A stretch of 64,000 nucleotides of DNA from Thiomonas sp. FB-Cd (GTDB lineage Bacteria > Pseudomonadota > Gammaproteobacteria > Burkholderiales > Burkholderiaceae_C): NCBI RefSeq assembly GCF_000733775.1, contig NZ_JPOE01000005.1, positions 248,001-312,000 on the forward strand, in the 5' to 3' direction. Every line of letters starts with the position of its first letter. The stretch's first letter is position 1. The position numbers were made by a program, and so were the translations under genes. The notes under the pieces were generated by a model, which ran no database searches, had not been told where the DNA came from, and was given only the letters and a program-made list of their open reading frames with translations. Positions 25,165 to 34,899 of this stretch are shown in pieces.

Positions 25165-26576
25165 ACCGAAATTTTCCGATCTGGCCCACGCGGCAGCGTG
25201 TCGCGCTGGCGCTTGTTTTGCTCACCGCGGCGCGGCTCGCCCTGGCGCAGCAGCCCCCTGCGGCGCATGCGCCAAATCCGGCGAACACCGCCTCGGCGCC
25301 TGTAGCCGCGGCACCAGCCAAGCCCGTGGCCAATCTGGGTGCGGTACTGCAGATCATCGGCGCGCGTTCCCCCGACGTGCTCGCTGCCCAGGCCGCCCGG
25401 ACGCAAGCCGATGCGCAGGTGCAGCAGGCGCGCGCGGCGTGGTTCGGCAAGGTTGATGCCTACGCGCTGTCGCAGCACTACAACGATCCGCGGCTGACTC
25501 GCGCGATCACCCTGCCGCCGAATGTGGCGGCCTATCCGTTTTCGGCTGATCAGTTCGGCTATGGTTTGAACGCGCAGCTGCCGATCGATCTCAGCGGCCA
25601 GATCGCCGCCGAGGTCGATGCCGCCCGCGCCCGCGCCGCCGGTGCGCAGTGGAGCGCCGACGACGTGAGGCTGCGCGCCCTGCTGCAAGGCGCCACGCTC
25701 TTTCGCAACCTGCAGGCGCTGGCCGGGCAGCGGCAGGCCCTGGACAAGCAATTGCAATCGCTGCAAGCCAGCATGCGCGTGGCCCGGGCCGGGCTGAAGG
25801 TCGGCAACATCGCCCGCGTCAATCTGCTGCGGGTGCAGGCGGCGGTGGCTGCGGCACAGGCGCAGCTCGCTAGCGTCGACGGGCAGGAACGCAAGCTGCG
25901 CGCGCAGCTCGCTGCGGTGATGGGCGTGCCCAGCTTCAACGCTGCCGTGCCCGCGCCGGGCTCCGGGCCATCGCACTTCCCAGCCAACCGCGATCTGCTG
26001 CCGCCGTCGATCCAGGCGGCGCAAAGCGCGTTGCAGGCCAGTCAGGACAAGGTGCGTTCGGCGCAGCGGGCCATGCTGCCGCAGTTCGCTGCCACTGGTG
26101 GCTGGAACCGCAACGCGGTGCATTGGGACAACCGTGCCATCGACACCTGGCAGTTCAACCTCGGCGTGACCTTCAATCTCTGGTCGGGCGGGGCGCAGAC
26201 GGCGGCGGTCGATGCCGCGCAGGCCGCGGTCGACCAGGCGCAGCAACAAGTGCAATCTGCGCAGGACAATCTGCGCGCTGCGCGGGATGGTGCGTTGGCG
26301 CTGTGGAACTCACAGGATCAGTCGTGGCGCGCCGCCGAATCAGGACTGGGCGCGGCAGCGGAAAGCGCACGCATCGAGCAGGACCGGTTCAAGAACGGCC
26401 TGGGCTCCGCGACCGACCTCATCGATGCCGAAGCGGCACTGGCCAGCGCCCGCGCAACGGTGGCCAGCGCGCTGGTCGGCTGGTGGCAGGCCGATGATGC
26501 GCTGCGCTATGCCTACGGTGAGCCGCCCGCAGCCTTGCACACGACCAATTCAACCGCATCGAGTACTCAGCCATGA
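25161..26576 (+). CDS. TolC-type outer membrane efflux factor
   Basis: 471 residues with a signal peptide (ALVLLTAARLALAQ) and an Ala/Pro-rich linker. Two repeats of long Ala/Gln-rich helices with short barrel strands are typical of outer membrane factors; NGLGSATDLIDAEAALASAR is the family signature close to the C-terminus. Forms the exit duct for the RND pump encoded two genes on. Starts and stops overlap by four bases with both neighbours. Confidence 0.85.
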   Translation: MNRNFPIWPTRQRVALALVLLTAARLALAQQPPAAHAPNPANTASAPVAAAPAKPVANLGAVLQIIGARSPDVLAAQAARTQADAQVQQARAAWFGKVDAYALSQHYNDPRLTRAITLPPNVAAYPFSADQFGYGLNAQLPIDLSGQIAAEVDAARARAAGAQWSADDVRLRALLQGATLFRNLQALAGQRQALDKQLQSLQASMRVARAGLKVGNIARVNLLRVQAAVAAAQAQLASVDGQERKLRAQLAAVMGVPSFNAAVPAPGSGPSHFPANRDLLPPSIQAAQSALQASQDKVRSAQRAMLPQFAATGGWNRNAVHWDNRAIDTWQFNLGVTFNLWSGGAQTAAVDAAQAAVDQAQQQVQSAQDNLRAARDGALALWNSQDQSWRAAESGLGAAAESARIEQDRFKNGLGSATDLIDAEAALASARATVASALVGWWQADDALRYAYGEPPAALHTTNSTASSTQP

Positions 26577-27745
26577 CGACACGCGTCACTACTGCTTCTA
26601 CCGCCCCTGCGCGCAAGCGCAAGCTTTGGTATCTGCTGCTCATTTCCATCCTGCTGATCGCCGGTGGCCTGTGGCTGCACTTACACCGCCTGCATCAGGC
26701 CGATGCCAGCCCGCCCGCCATGGCCACGCCGTGGGCGGTGCAGACCGGCACGGTCGGTCATGGCGTCGTCGCCAACAGCCTACAAAGCGTGGCCACGGTG
26801 GAAGCTCCCAATGTCATCACGCTGTCGCCGCAAATTCAGGGCACGGTGACCTTTGTCGGCCCGCGCTCGGGTGTGGCGGTCAAGCGCGGTGAGTTGCTCG
26901 CGCGCATCGACTCCCGCGCGATTGCCAGCAATATCGCGGCCTTGGAGCAGCAGCGCATCGCCGCCCGTGCCAACGCCGACTACGCTGCCAAACAGCAGGC
27001 GCGCACCGACGCCGTGCTGGCCGAAGGGGGTGTGAGTCAGGCGCAAGCCGACCAGGCGCGTACCGCGACCGACGCCGCGCGTGCCTCGGTGCAGGCGCTG
27101 TCCGACCAAATCGCCGCATTACGCGTCAACCTGGGCTATGCCGAGATCCGCGCACCGCAGAACGCCGTCGTCGCTCAGCGTCTCGTGGAGGTGGGCGACA
27201 CTGCCGCCGCGGGCAAACCGGTCTATCAACTCACCGCAGGCCAGGGTGCAGTGGTACGCGTCAGCCTGCCCGCCGACCAGCTCGCCGAGGTCAAGCCGGA
27301 TGATTCCTTACGGCTTCATCAAGGCGGCGCCTCGCTCACGCTGCCCATCAGCCGCATCGCACCGGCAGTCAATGCCGCCGGGTTGGGCACGGTCGAGGCC
27401 GATGCCCCGAGCAGCCCCTTCGGTCTGCCCAGTGGCAGCAGTGTGGCCGCGACCATCGCGCTGCAATCGCAAGCGGCGTCGACGCTGACCGTGCCCGCAG
27501 CGGCGGTAGTCGGCAGCGGCGACCACGCGCATGTGGTGGCATTCAACCCGGGCGCCAAGGCGGGTGAGCCGGGGCGGCTGCGCATCGTGCCGGTCAAGGT
27601 GCTGCAGGAAGGGGCCAACGCCGCGGCGGTCAGCGGTTCGCTGCAGCCGGGTGAGCAGGTGGTGGTCGGTCAAACCGCGGTGCTGGCGCAAATGCGCGAC
27701 GGCGACGCGGCAGTGACCGCGACTGCGGCAGGAGCAGCGCAATGA
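26573..27745 (+). CDS. RND efflux periplasmic adaptor (membrane fusion protein)
   Basis: 390 residues. An N-terminal membrane anchor (about 23-43) is followed by a split biotinyl-lipoyl domain (IQGTVTFVGPRSGVAVKRGELLARID and AEIRAPQNAVVAQRLVEVGD) around an Ala/Gln-rich helical hairpin, then beta-barrel and membrane-proximal domains. It links the inner-membrane pump to the outer membrane factor. Coupled by ATGA overlaps to both. Confidence 0.87.
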   Translation: MTTRVTTASTAPARKRKLWYLLLISILLIAGGLWLHLHRLHQADASPPAMATPWAVQTGTVGHGVVANSLQSVATVEAPNVITLSPQIQGTVTFVGPRSGVAVKRGELLARIDSRAIASNIAALEQQRIAARANADYAAKQQARTDAVLAEGGVSQAQADQARTATDAARASVQALSDQIAALRVNLGYAEIRAPQNAVVAQRLVEVGDTAAAGKPVYQLTAGQGAVVRVSLPADQLAEVKPDDSLRLHQGGASLTLPISRIAPAVNAAGLGTVEADAPSSPFGLPSGSSVAATIALQSQAASTLTVPAAAVVGSGDHAHVVAFNPGAKAGEPGRLRIVPVKVLQEGANAAAVSGSLQPGEQVVVGQTAVLAQMRDGDAAVTATAAGAAQ

Positions 27746-30700
27746 ACGGCATGCAACGCCTGCTCGGCAGGCCGCACGCCATCATTGCCATTGCTTTGTT
27801 GGTGGTGGTGGCCGGCATTGCGGCGTACTTCACCATGCCGATGAATCTGTTCCCGGACACCAACCGGCCGATGATCAGCGTGGTCACGCAATGGCCGGGC
27901 GCCGAGGCCAGCGACGTGGAACAGGACGTCACCCATCCGATCGAAACCCAGCTCTCGGCCATCGACGGCGTGCGCCGCGTCACCTCGGTGTCGCGCGATC
28001 AGGTGTCGGCGGTGACGGTCGAGTTCGAATACGGAAACGACATCAACATCGCCGCCACCAAGGTGCTGACCGAGCTCAAGCGGGTGGAGTCCAGCCTGCC
28101 CGCAGGCACACGTGCGCCGGTGATCTTCCGCATCACCAACGCGGCGCAACCGGTCACGGTGCTGGCGCTCACACCAGCGGCGCAGTCCAACCTCGGTTTG
28201 AGCGAGGTGCGGCGCATTGCCGAAAACCAGTTCCGCGACCGACTGCTGCGCATCCCCGGCGTATCCGAGGTCGAAGTGTTCGGTGGGCACACCCGGCAGG
28301 CGCAGGTCGATCTCGACCGCAGTGCGCTGGCCGCGCATCACCTGAACGTGGCACAAGTGGCCGCAGCGCTGGCGTCGAGCAATATCACCGCGCCGCAAGG
28401 GCTGGTGCATCGCGATGGCTACCGCTTTTTGCTGACGCTGAACGCCCTGGCGCACAATCCGCAGCAACTCGCCGACGCTCAGGTGCCGCTGCCTGGCGGC
28501 GGCTTCGTGCGCGTGGGCGATCTGGGCAAGGTGGGCTGGGACGATGCCGACCCGACCTCGCTTTACCGCGGCAACGGCAAAGAGGCCATCGCGGTCTCGC
28601 TGCTGCGCGGGGACAACGGCTACGCCGCGACCACCGCGCGCAATATCGACGCGGCGCTGCCGGCCATCCGTGCCGAATTCCCGATGCTGCACATCGCACA
28701 GGCCGACGGCCAGTTGCGGCTGATCGATCTCACCGTGGACAACATGCTCGGCGCACTGCGCGATGCGCTGATCATGACGGTTTTCGTGATCCTGCTGTTT
28801 CTCGCTGACACCCGTGCCGCCTTCATCACCGCCTTGTCGCTGCCGTTCACCTACCTGCTCACTTTTTTGGTCATGAAGCTCATCGGCTACGAGTTCGACA
28901 TGATCACCCTCACGGCCATCATCATCGCCGTGGGCCTGCTGGCCGATGACGCCATCGTGGTGATCGAGAACATCGAGCGACGCATGCGCGAGCATGGCGA
29001 ATCGGGATTTGCGGTGGCGGCCAACGGCACGCAGGAGGTGATGCTGGCGGTGCTCTCGGGCACCCTTGCCAACGGTGTGGTGCTGCTACCCATCGTGTTC
29101 ATCGGCGGCTTCGTGCAAACGGTGCTGCGGCCGCTGTCGGTGAGTCTCATGGTGGCGCTGGCCGCCTCGTTCATCGTCGCGGTGACCATCATCCCACTGC
29201 TCACGCCCTGGCTGCTCAAGCCCGGTGCGCGCGATCCGCTGCGCAAGCCCTTGTCCTACTTCGACACCTGGGTGCTCAAGCCGCTCAAGCGTTTTTATGC
29301 GGGCACGGTGAGCTGGGCCTTGGAACACCCCAAGCGTGTGCTGTTCATTGCCCTGGTGCTCACGGCCGTCTCGCTGCGGCAATTGCCGGTGGTCGGCCGC
29401 GAACTCATGCCGCTGATGGACTCCGGCATCACCCAAGTCAGTTTCGAGGCGCAACCCGACACCGACGCCGCCCAGATGCAGCGCATCGCCAAACAAGTCG
29501 ATGCCGCAATTCGCGCCTCGGTCAAGCCGGACTGGTTGATCTCCACCTCGACGGTGGTCGGTGCCGAGCCGCAGGACAAATCTTTTGGTGCCGCGCGCAT
29601 CTTCTCGCAGGGAATGGCCACGGTCAACCTGGTCGACCGGTTCCACCGTGACGAGACCATTTTCCAGCTCAACAAGATCATCCAGGACAAGGTGCGCGCC
29701 ATTCCCGGCGTGATCGATGCCAATGCGGTTGTCTACGGCGCCACACCCCTGTCATCGATTCGCGGCACCGTGGACCTGATGGTCAGCGGCCCCGACTGGC
29801 GGGTGCTCGACCATATTGCCAACGAGTTGCAGGCGCGACTGGCCAAGGTCGGCGGGCTCACCGGCTTCGAGCGTAGCTGGCAAGGCGATTCCAAGCGCCT
29901 GCAGCTTGACGTGGAGGGTGCCAAGGCGTCGAGCTATGGACTCACCCCGGGCGCCATCGCACAGCAGGTCGCGGCGCAGGTCAATGGCATTCCGGGCGGC
30001 AGCCTGCGCGTGCAGGGCGAGAACAGCATTCCCGTGTGGGTACGGCTGCGCGCGGACGAACGATCCAGCCCGCCAGCCATCGCCGCGCTGACAATCACCG
30101 CGCCCAGCGGCGCCGTCGTGCCGCTGGCGCAGGTGGCCACGGTCAAAACCGTCTATGCACCCACGTCCTACACCCACCAGAATTTGGTGCGCACCGTGGA
30201 CGTGATCGGCTATCGCCGCAACATTTCGGTGACCGCGCTCGATAACCACGTGGCTGAGGCACTCAAGGGTCTGCAATTGCCGCGCGGTTACAGCATCTCC
30301 GACGAAGGCGAGATGAAGGAGATGAATGCCTCATTCGTGCGCCTTGGTCAGTCACTCGCTTTGGGCATCGTGCTGTTGGCCGTCGTGCTCGTGATCGCCT
30401 TTCGCTCATTCGTCACCCCGATCGCCATCCTGGTCACGCTGCCGCTGGCGGTGATCGGCGCCGCCTGGGCCATGCTGATCGCCGACAAGCACGGCTGCAT
30501 GCCATCGTTCATGGGACTGATCCTGCTCATGGGTATCATCGTCAAGAACGGTATTCTGCTCGTGGACTTTGCGCAGGAGGCACTCAACCGCGGCGTGCCG
30601 CTCAAAGCTGCCATCCTGCAGGCAGTGGATCTGCGCACCCGACCGATCCTGATGACGGCCGCCGCCGCAGCCGTCGGCATGGTGCCGGTGGCATTCGAGT

Positions 30701-30861
30701 GGGCGGTCGGGCTGGAGCGGCTGTCGCCACTCGCGGTGGTGGCCATCGGCGGGCTCATCGTCGGCACGTTCCTCACCCTGCTGATCGTGCCGGTGCTTCT
30801 ATACCTTTTGCTCAAGCGCCGCTATCCAGAGACGGTGCCGACGCCACTCAACCCGCATTAA
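27742..30861 (+). CDS. RND efflux pump inner-membrane transporter
   Basis: 1,039 residues, full length for the AcrB/MdtB superfamily, twelve predicted helices and two large periplasmic loops. Helix 4 reads VGLLADDAIVVIENIERRM with the two proton-relay aspartates; the N-terminus has FPDTNRPMISVVTQWPGA. The sequence is closer to the HAE1/MdtBC type than to CzcA heavy-metal pumps, whose helix 4 signature differs, so I call no substrate. Last gene of the ferritin-like/OsmC/efflux operon. Confidence 0.88.
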   Translation: MNGMQRLLGRPHAIIAIALLVVVAGIAAYFTMPMNLFPDTNRPMISVVTQWPGAEASDVEQDVTHPIETQLSAIDGVRRVTSVSRDQVSAVTVEFEYGNDINIAATKVLTELKRVESSLPAGTRAPVIFRITNAAQPVTVLALTPAAQSNLGLSEVRRIAENQFRDRLLRIPGVSEVEVFGGHTRQAQVDLDRSALAAHHLNVAQVAAALASSNITAPQGLVHRDGYRFLLTLNALAHNPQQLADAQVPLPGGGFVRVGDLGKVGWDDADPTSLYRGNGKEAIAVSLLRGDNGYAATTARNIDAALPAIRAEFPMLHIAQADGQLRLIDLTVDNMLGALRDALIMTVFVILLFLADTRAAFITALSLPFTYLLTFLVMKLIGYEFDMITLTAIIIAVGLLADDAIVVIENIERRMREHGESGFAVAANGTQEVMLAVLSGTLANGVVLLPIVFIGGFVQTVLRPLSVSLMVALAASFIVAVTIIPLLTPWLLKPGARDPLRKPLSYFDTWVLKPLKRFYAGTVSWALEHPKRVLFIALVLTAVSLRQLPVVGRELMPLMDSGITQVSFEAQPDTDAAQMQRIAKQVDAAIRASVKPDWLISTSTVVGAEPQDKSFGAARIFSQGMATVNLVDRFHRDETIFQLNKIIQDKVRAIPGVIDANAVVYGATPLSSIRGTVDLMVSGPDWRVLDHIANELQARLAKVGGLTGFERSWQGDSKRLQLDVEGAKASSYGLTPGAIAQQVAAQVNGIPGGSLRVQGENSIPVWVRLRADERSSPPAIAALTITAPSGAVVPLAQVATVKTVYAPTSYTHQNLVRTVDVIGYRRNISVTALDNHVAEALKGLQLPRGYSISDEGEMKEMNASFVRLGQSLALGIVLLAVVLVIAFRSFVTPIAILVTLPLAVIGAAWAMLIADKHGCMPSFMGLILLMGIIVKNGILLVDFAQEALNRGVPLKAAILQAVDLRTRPILMTAAAAAVGMVPVAFEWAVGLERLSPLAVVAIGGLIVGTFLTLLIVPVLLYLLLKRRYPETVPTPLNPH

Positions 30862-30918
30862 TCAATCTCAGGTGAGTACGCATTAACTGCGACTTAGCCG
30901 CAATGGAAACCGGGGCCG

Positions 30919-31287
30919 TCATTCCTTCGTCGCGGCGATGCAGTTATTTGGGTCGAGTAGCGCAATCCGCGGGCAGAATGCCCGCGCTGTGGCGTCATCC
31001 ATGAGGGAGTAGGTGCAGATGATGAGCAAATCACCGATTGCAGCATGGCGGGCGGCGGACCCGTTAAGGGTGATGCGGCTGCTTCCTGCAGGTTCCGCGA
31101 TCGCGTAGGTGCTTAAGCGTGCACCGTTCGTAACGTTGTAGATCTCGATTTGCTCGCCCGCGATGATGTCGCATGCATTGAGCAGGTTCAGGTCAATTCC
31201 GCACGATCCCTCGTAATGCAAGTCAGCACCGGTGAGCGTGGCACGGTGAATTTTGGCGCGCAGCATGAAACGGGAAGGAATAGCCAT
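30919..31287 (-). CDS. panD: Aspartate 1-decarboxylase PanD
   Basis: 122 residues from ATG 31287, which aligns best with known PanD starts; upstream in-frame ATGs would add a non-family tail. Makes beta-alanine from aspartate for pantothenate synthesis. The self-processing site is Gly-Ser in DLHYEGSCGID, where cleavage produces the pyruvoyl group on the serine. The family sequence YNVTNGARLSTYAIAEP and NGSAARHAAIGD are intact. Confidence 0.94.
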   Translation of the reverse strand: MAIPSRFMLRAKIHRATLTGADLHYEGSCGIDLNLLNACDIIAGEQIEIYNVTNGARLSTYAIAEPAGSSRITLNGSAARHAAIGDLLIICTYSLMDDATARAFCPRIALLDPNNCIAATKE

Positions 31288-31369
31288 AGAGGTCTCAGAG
31301 ATCGGGGTCTGGGGAGTGAAAGCCATGGGCGGCCAAGTGCCAATGCCAAAATCGGGAATCAAGGATACT

Positions 31370-31891
31370 TCAGCGCCTTCGTGAGATTTCAGCGAAGGCC
31401 GATGTTGGACGGAGCATCGCTTCCGGCTCGCTCGTTAAGGATGGCGCATCGCTTGGCGGTGGAAAGATCCGTCTGAACGCGAACGCCTCTGGCGTCGGGC
31501 CGCGGCTCACCAAGAGATCCAGTTTTGACTTGGCCTCACGCACCGAAGGACGATGGTTTTGAGCAACCCACCAGAGCACCACATGCGGTTGACTCAATCG
31601 CGTGAACCAATCCTTCCTGCAGCGAATGTATTGGGCATGCTCGGATTTATAGACAAAGCCAATCAGTGCGTCAAGGCTTCGCCAGATGGAGAGATTAAAC
31701 AGGACAGGATTCGTCGCCTCCAGCAATACATGGGCGTCGCCGTCTTCCGATATGTGCTGCCACACAAAACCCTGGTCAGCCGTGGCAAGTGCCTTGATCC
31801 GCTCTCGATTGGTGACGAAGTCGTGCATTTCCGGGCTACTCAATGGGGCCTCTGCCACGGCAATATTGAGTTGCGCAAGGTGATATCGCAT
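31370..31891 (-). CDS. DUF3291 domain protein
   Basis: 173 residues. MRYHLAQLNIAVAEAPLSSP, LFNLSIWRSLDALIGFVYKS and VVLWWVAQNHRPSVREAKSK are the hallmarks of DUF3291, a dimeric alpha/beta-barrel-like fold related to small monooxygenases. Function unknown. No operon partner is evident; panD follows after 83 bases. Confidence 0.75.
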   Translation of the reverse strand: MRYHLAQLNIAVAEAPLSSPEMHDFVTNRERIKALATADQGFVWQHISEDGDAHVLLEATNPVLFNLSIWRSLDALIGFVYKSEHAQYIRCRKDWFTRLSQPHVVLWWVAQNHRPSVREAKSKLDLLVSRGPTPEAFAFRRIFPPPSDAPSLTSEPEAMLRPTSAFAEISRRR

Positions 31892-32039
31892 GGATGTGCT
31901 CGATTGGTAAGTTCTTACAGCTCAGAAAATCTCAACAAACGCCGCGGGACCGTGCGAAGCCTTGCGGAGCTCACCCCCCGAACGGTCCGAAATCGGCTTT
32001 AGGACGACGCACTTTATTTCCAGATATTCAGCGATCCCG

Positions 32040-32396
32040 TGGTGCGCAAGGGTCTTCGGCTACGCCCACATCCCTCAGCGCCACGCTGCGCGCTTCAACA
32101 CGTTCTGCGTCGAGTACCTCGACCCGCTCCTGAACTTCCACCGCCCCTGCCTGTTCGCCACCGAGGTCCCCGACCCCAAAAAGCCCGGGCGCATCAAACG
32201 CGTCTACCGCCCCGCCGACGCCATGACCCCACTGGACAAGCTCGCCAGCCTGCCCGAGGCCGCCAGATGCCTGCGCCAGGACATCACCCTCGAACACCTG
32301 CAGCAACTCGCACGCGCGCTCACCGACGTGCAGGCCGCCGAGGAACTCAACGAAGCACGCGCCGCCCTGTTCAGGAGAATCCCAGCAAGCGCTTGA
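32040..32396 (+). pseudogene. C-terminal fragment of a DDE transposase/integrase
   Basis: The reading frame from about 32040 gives VFGYAHIPQRHAARFNTF, CVEYLDPLLNFHRPC, a segment ending RVYRPADAMTPLDKLASL, and a helical tail ending at TGA 32396. This is the C-terminal region of an integrase-core transposase as seen in beta-proteobacterial IS elements; the N-terminal two thirds, including most catalytic residues, are gone. It marks the left side of a mobile-DNA pocket. Confidence 0.6.
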
Positions 32397-32566
32397 TCAA
32401 GGCCCCGATACACTGACTTCCATCCAAAACGGATCGACGCGCTGCACCCTCCGATCCCAGCCTGCTCCAGGCCCGTACCTGATTTGGAAAAGACTGATAG
32501 AACGCGCTCGCCGAGCCTCCCGGCATTCCGATGTGATCTGGATGATCCGCATGAACTCTCCCGCCA

Positions 32567-33844
32567 CTAAACCGCTTGCGCGGTTGTCGTGGGGGTTTCG
32601 CGGGTCACAGACTTCGACTTGCCACGTTGCCGTGGCAGAGGTTTCGGTCTCGCCGCCACGCCCATTCCAGGCGTGTTCGCGTCGATGAGCACCACCAACG
32701 CGCTGTTCTGGTCGCGTTGCATGACATGCCCGCAGTGCGGGCAGACATGCATGCGGTCTGCGAGCGTCTTGGGCACAATCTCCCAGCACGCCGCGCAGCG
32801 TTGCGACGGTTTGAGCTGGCGCGTATTGCTCAGATGCAGCCGCGTACCAGCTTCTTCCGCTTTGTACGCGAGCATCGAATGCGCCACGCCGAACCCTGCC
32901 GAGAGGATCTCCCGGTTGAGTCCGGCCTTTTGCCGCACGCGACGGCCCGGTGCATCCACCGTGCCCTTCGCGCTGCGGCTCATGGTCTTCGGAGCCAGTT
33001 GCTCAGTCGCCAGGACGGCGCATTGCCGCACCATCCTGGTTGTTTCCTTGTGCACGAAGTCCCGGCGCCGATTGCCGATACGCTCGTGCAGCCGCGCGAT
33101 GCGACGCCCGAGCCGTTTGAAGCGCAACGATCCGTTCTTCTTCCTGGCGCGCTGCCGCTGCAGCGCGGCAAGGTGCGGCAGTTCCTCGCGCAGCCAGCGC
33201 GGGTTCGCGATGGGCGGACCCTCGTCGAACGTCGCCCAGTCGTTGATCCCGAAATCCACGCCACGTCGAAAATCAGCGGTGCGCTCACGCGCACAGGCCG
33301 CATCGGGCACGCGCAGCGTCACCGACACGAACCACTGATCGTTCCTGCGCGTGAGCGTGATGTCGTTGGGTTTGGCCTCAACCCCGAAGCGGTGCCGGCC
33401 GCGCGCCCGAATGGACATCGCCGCATCGCCGCTTCCCAAGCGCAGCGTGGCACCACGGCCGCCATGCTGCATGAGCTTCCAGCCAGCTGGGTCGGGGTAT
33501 GAGAAGCCGGAGAACCGCTTGGCGGCCTTGAACCGCGGGAATCCGGGCGTTTGACCAGCTTTGACCCGGCGAAAGAACGACTGGAAGGCGAGATCCAGCC
33601 GCCGCAGCGTCTGCTGCAAGGCATGACTGCCGAGCGCGATGAACTCAGGCCGATCCGCCTTGATCTGTGGCAGCGCGTTTTGCTGGTCGAAGTAGCTGAT
33701 CGACTTCCTGGCCTTGCGCCAGGCGTCGATGCGTTCTTCCAGCGCCGCGTTGTACAACTCGCAGTGCAGCCGCGTCCACGCCTCAAGCCGCGCAGCTTGC
33801 GCGGCATTGGGATACGGCTTGAGCGTGACTTTGCGCCGTTGCAT
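32567..33844 (-). CDS. tnpB: TnpB (IS200/IS605-family RNA-guided nuclease homologue)
   Basis: 425 residues, apparently complete from MQRRKVTLKPYPNAAQAARL. RuvC-type catalytic residues are visible: Asp in RGVDFGINDW, Glu in LATEQLAPKTM and Asp in QRDQNSALVVL (a variant of the usual DRDxNAA). A zinc finger, CAACW and CPHCG, separates the last two. No tnpA is present, so it is an isolated tnpB element. TnpB proteins are known to use a guide RNA made from the gene's 3' end; I could not identify a clear right-end hairpin in 32400-32566. Confidence 0.85.
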   Translation of the reverse strand: MQRRKVTLKPYPNAAQAARLEAWTRLHCELYNAALEERIDAWRKARKSISYFDQQNALPQIKADRPEFIALGSHALQQTLRRLDLAFQSFFRRVKAGQTPGFPRFKAAKRFSGFSYPDPAGWKLMQHGGRGATLRLGSGDAAMSIRARGRHRFGVEAKPNDITLTRRNDQWFVSVTLRVPDAACARERTADFRRGVDFGINDWATFDEGPPIANPRWLREELPHLAALQRQRARKKNGSLRFKRLGRRIARLHERIGNRRRDFVHKETTRMVRQCAVLATEQLAPKTMSRSAKGTVDAPGRRVRQKAGLNREILSAGFGVAHSMLAYKAEEAGTRLHLSNTRQLKPSQRCAACWEIVPKTLADRMHVCPHCGHVMQRDQNSALVVLIDANTPGMGVAARPKPLPRQRGKSKSVTRETPTTTAQAV

Positions 33845-33860
33845 ACTGGTATTTTATCCA

Positions 33861-34310
33861 GCCTGGAGAGGAACAACGAGCGAAAGTCGCCCGCTTGACC
33901 CCCTCCTGCCCGGTCGGCTTCGCCTGAGCGACGCTGTGCGTCGGGCCGGGCGAGGAAGGGGAATGCGCGGGCATTTGTTCACGTTGTAGGCCAGCACATG
34001 CAAACTCATCTCGGTCTAAACCTGCCGGAGGGATCGCATCGGGAAGTGTCGAGTCCCCATCGAGAACTGGATGGTGCCGAAGCGATGCTCGACGGTTCGC
34101 CTTCGAACGCGCGTCATGCATGGGGACCCACCCAGGCGGCGCTGCATGGCTTCGAGGACGTCTTCGTGCTCACACATCACTGAACCGCCGATACGGGCTG
34201 CGCGTGCATTGCGCTTCAATGGGGCAGCGCGGGCAGTCTGAACTCCAGTACCAATGTATTCGAAACGCTGCACCAAGGCAGGGCGACCGTCGCTGAATGG
34301 CGCCGTGACT
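33861..34310 (-). pseudogene. Decayed IS1182/IS5-like transposase C-terminus
   Basis: On the minus strand MCEHEDVLEAMQRRL, then RRRTVEHRFGTIQFSMGTRH, then SLRQV, an in-frame TAG (34018-34016), and TEMSLHVLAYNVNKC. These match the conserved C-terminal end of IS1182-type transposases (RRxTVEHPFGTIK..MG..HF and the VSTEMxLxVLAYN block). The stop codon and missing N-terminus make it a remnant. Confidence 0.65.
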
Positions 34311-34515
34311 TCAACGAGGTCCGTCCCACCACACAGCTTCTTTCCCGACCTCCCGACCTGGCGCACGGCAATGCACGCCCTTGTCGTGCAGCTCGTCCAT
34401 GCCAACATGGTACCCATGGGGAAATTGTCCCCCAGAATCGGTGCTTTTGGACGCCAAAGGCGCGGCGCCCGCGATGAGCGCTGTCTACTAAATTTTTGTT
34501 TTACTGGGGACTTCA

Positions 34516-34591
34516 TGGTGCGCCCGGCTGGAATCGAACCAGCGGCCCTTGGCTTCGGAGGCCAATACTCTATCCACTGAGCTACGGGCGC
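34516..34591 (-). tRNA. tRNA-Arg (anticodon CCG)
   Basis: The minus strand folds into a complete cloverleaf. The acceptor stem is GCGCCCG with CGGGCGC, and the D loop carries AGCTCAGTGGATAGAG. The anticodon stem is TTGGC/GCCAA around CTCCGAA, giving anticodon CCG; the T arm is GCTGGTTCGATTCCAGC. Discriminator A and CCA are encoded (34519 and 34518-34516). Mobile-element remnants abut its 3' side, as is common at tRNA genes. Confidence 0.95.
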
Positions 34592-34622
34592 ATGACCATG
34601 CCTTCACAGGCTGGCGTGCAAT

Positions 34623-34651
34623 GGTCATCTTAACGCCCCGCCAAGATGACC
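34623..34651. repeat. Inverted repeat (9-bp arms) in the tRNA/cytochrome spacer
   Basis: GGTCATCTT and AAGATGACC are perfectly complementary around an 11-base loop. On the plus strand the second arm is followed by TCTACTTTT, so it could act as a terminator or attenuator. The remaining spacer from 34652 to 34899 shows no gene. Confidence 0.4.
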
Positions 34652-34899
34652 TCTACTTTTCGATGGCGATACTCCAGCGGCTGCGCGCAGTGCGCATGGG
34701 GGAGGCATGGGGCCAGATGCATCGTATCGGAAGGCGGCGATTGAAGCCCACAGGACGCGCCACCTGCATCAAGACGAACCTCAACTTGGCAGTGTATCAG
34801 GTGCCCTATTCGGGATAGTGCGGGTCAACGCCAAGCGAAGAGCTCATATCATTTGGCGAGTTGCACGATCTTGATATTGTTCATTCCACCGCACTGATC

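Noticed and set aside
27742..30861. CzcA-type heavy-metal RND pump
   Set aside because: The helix 4 sequence GLLADDAIVVIENIERRM is the multidrug-type pattern, not the CzcA pattern, although metal genes are nearby.
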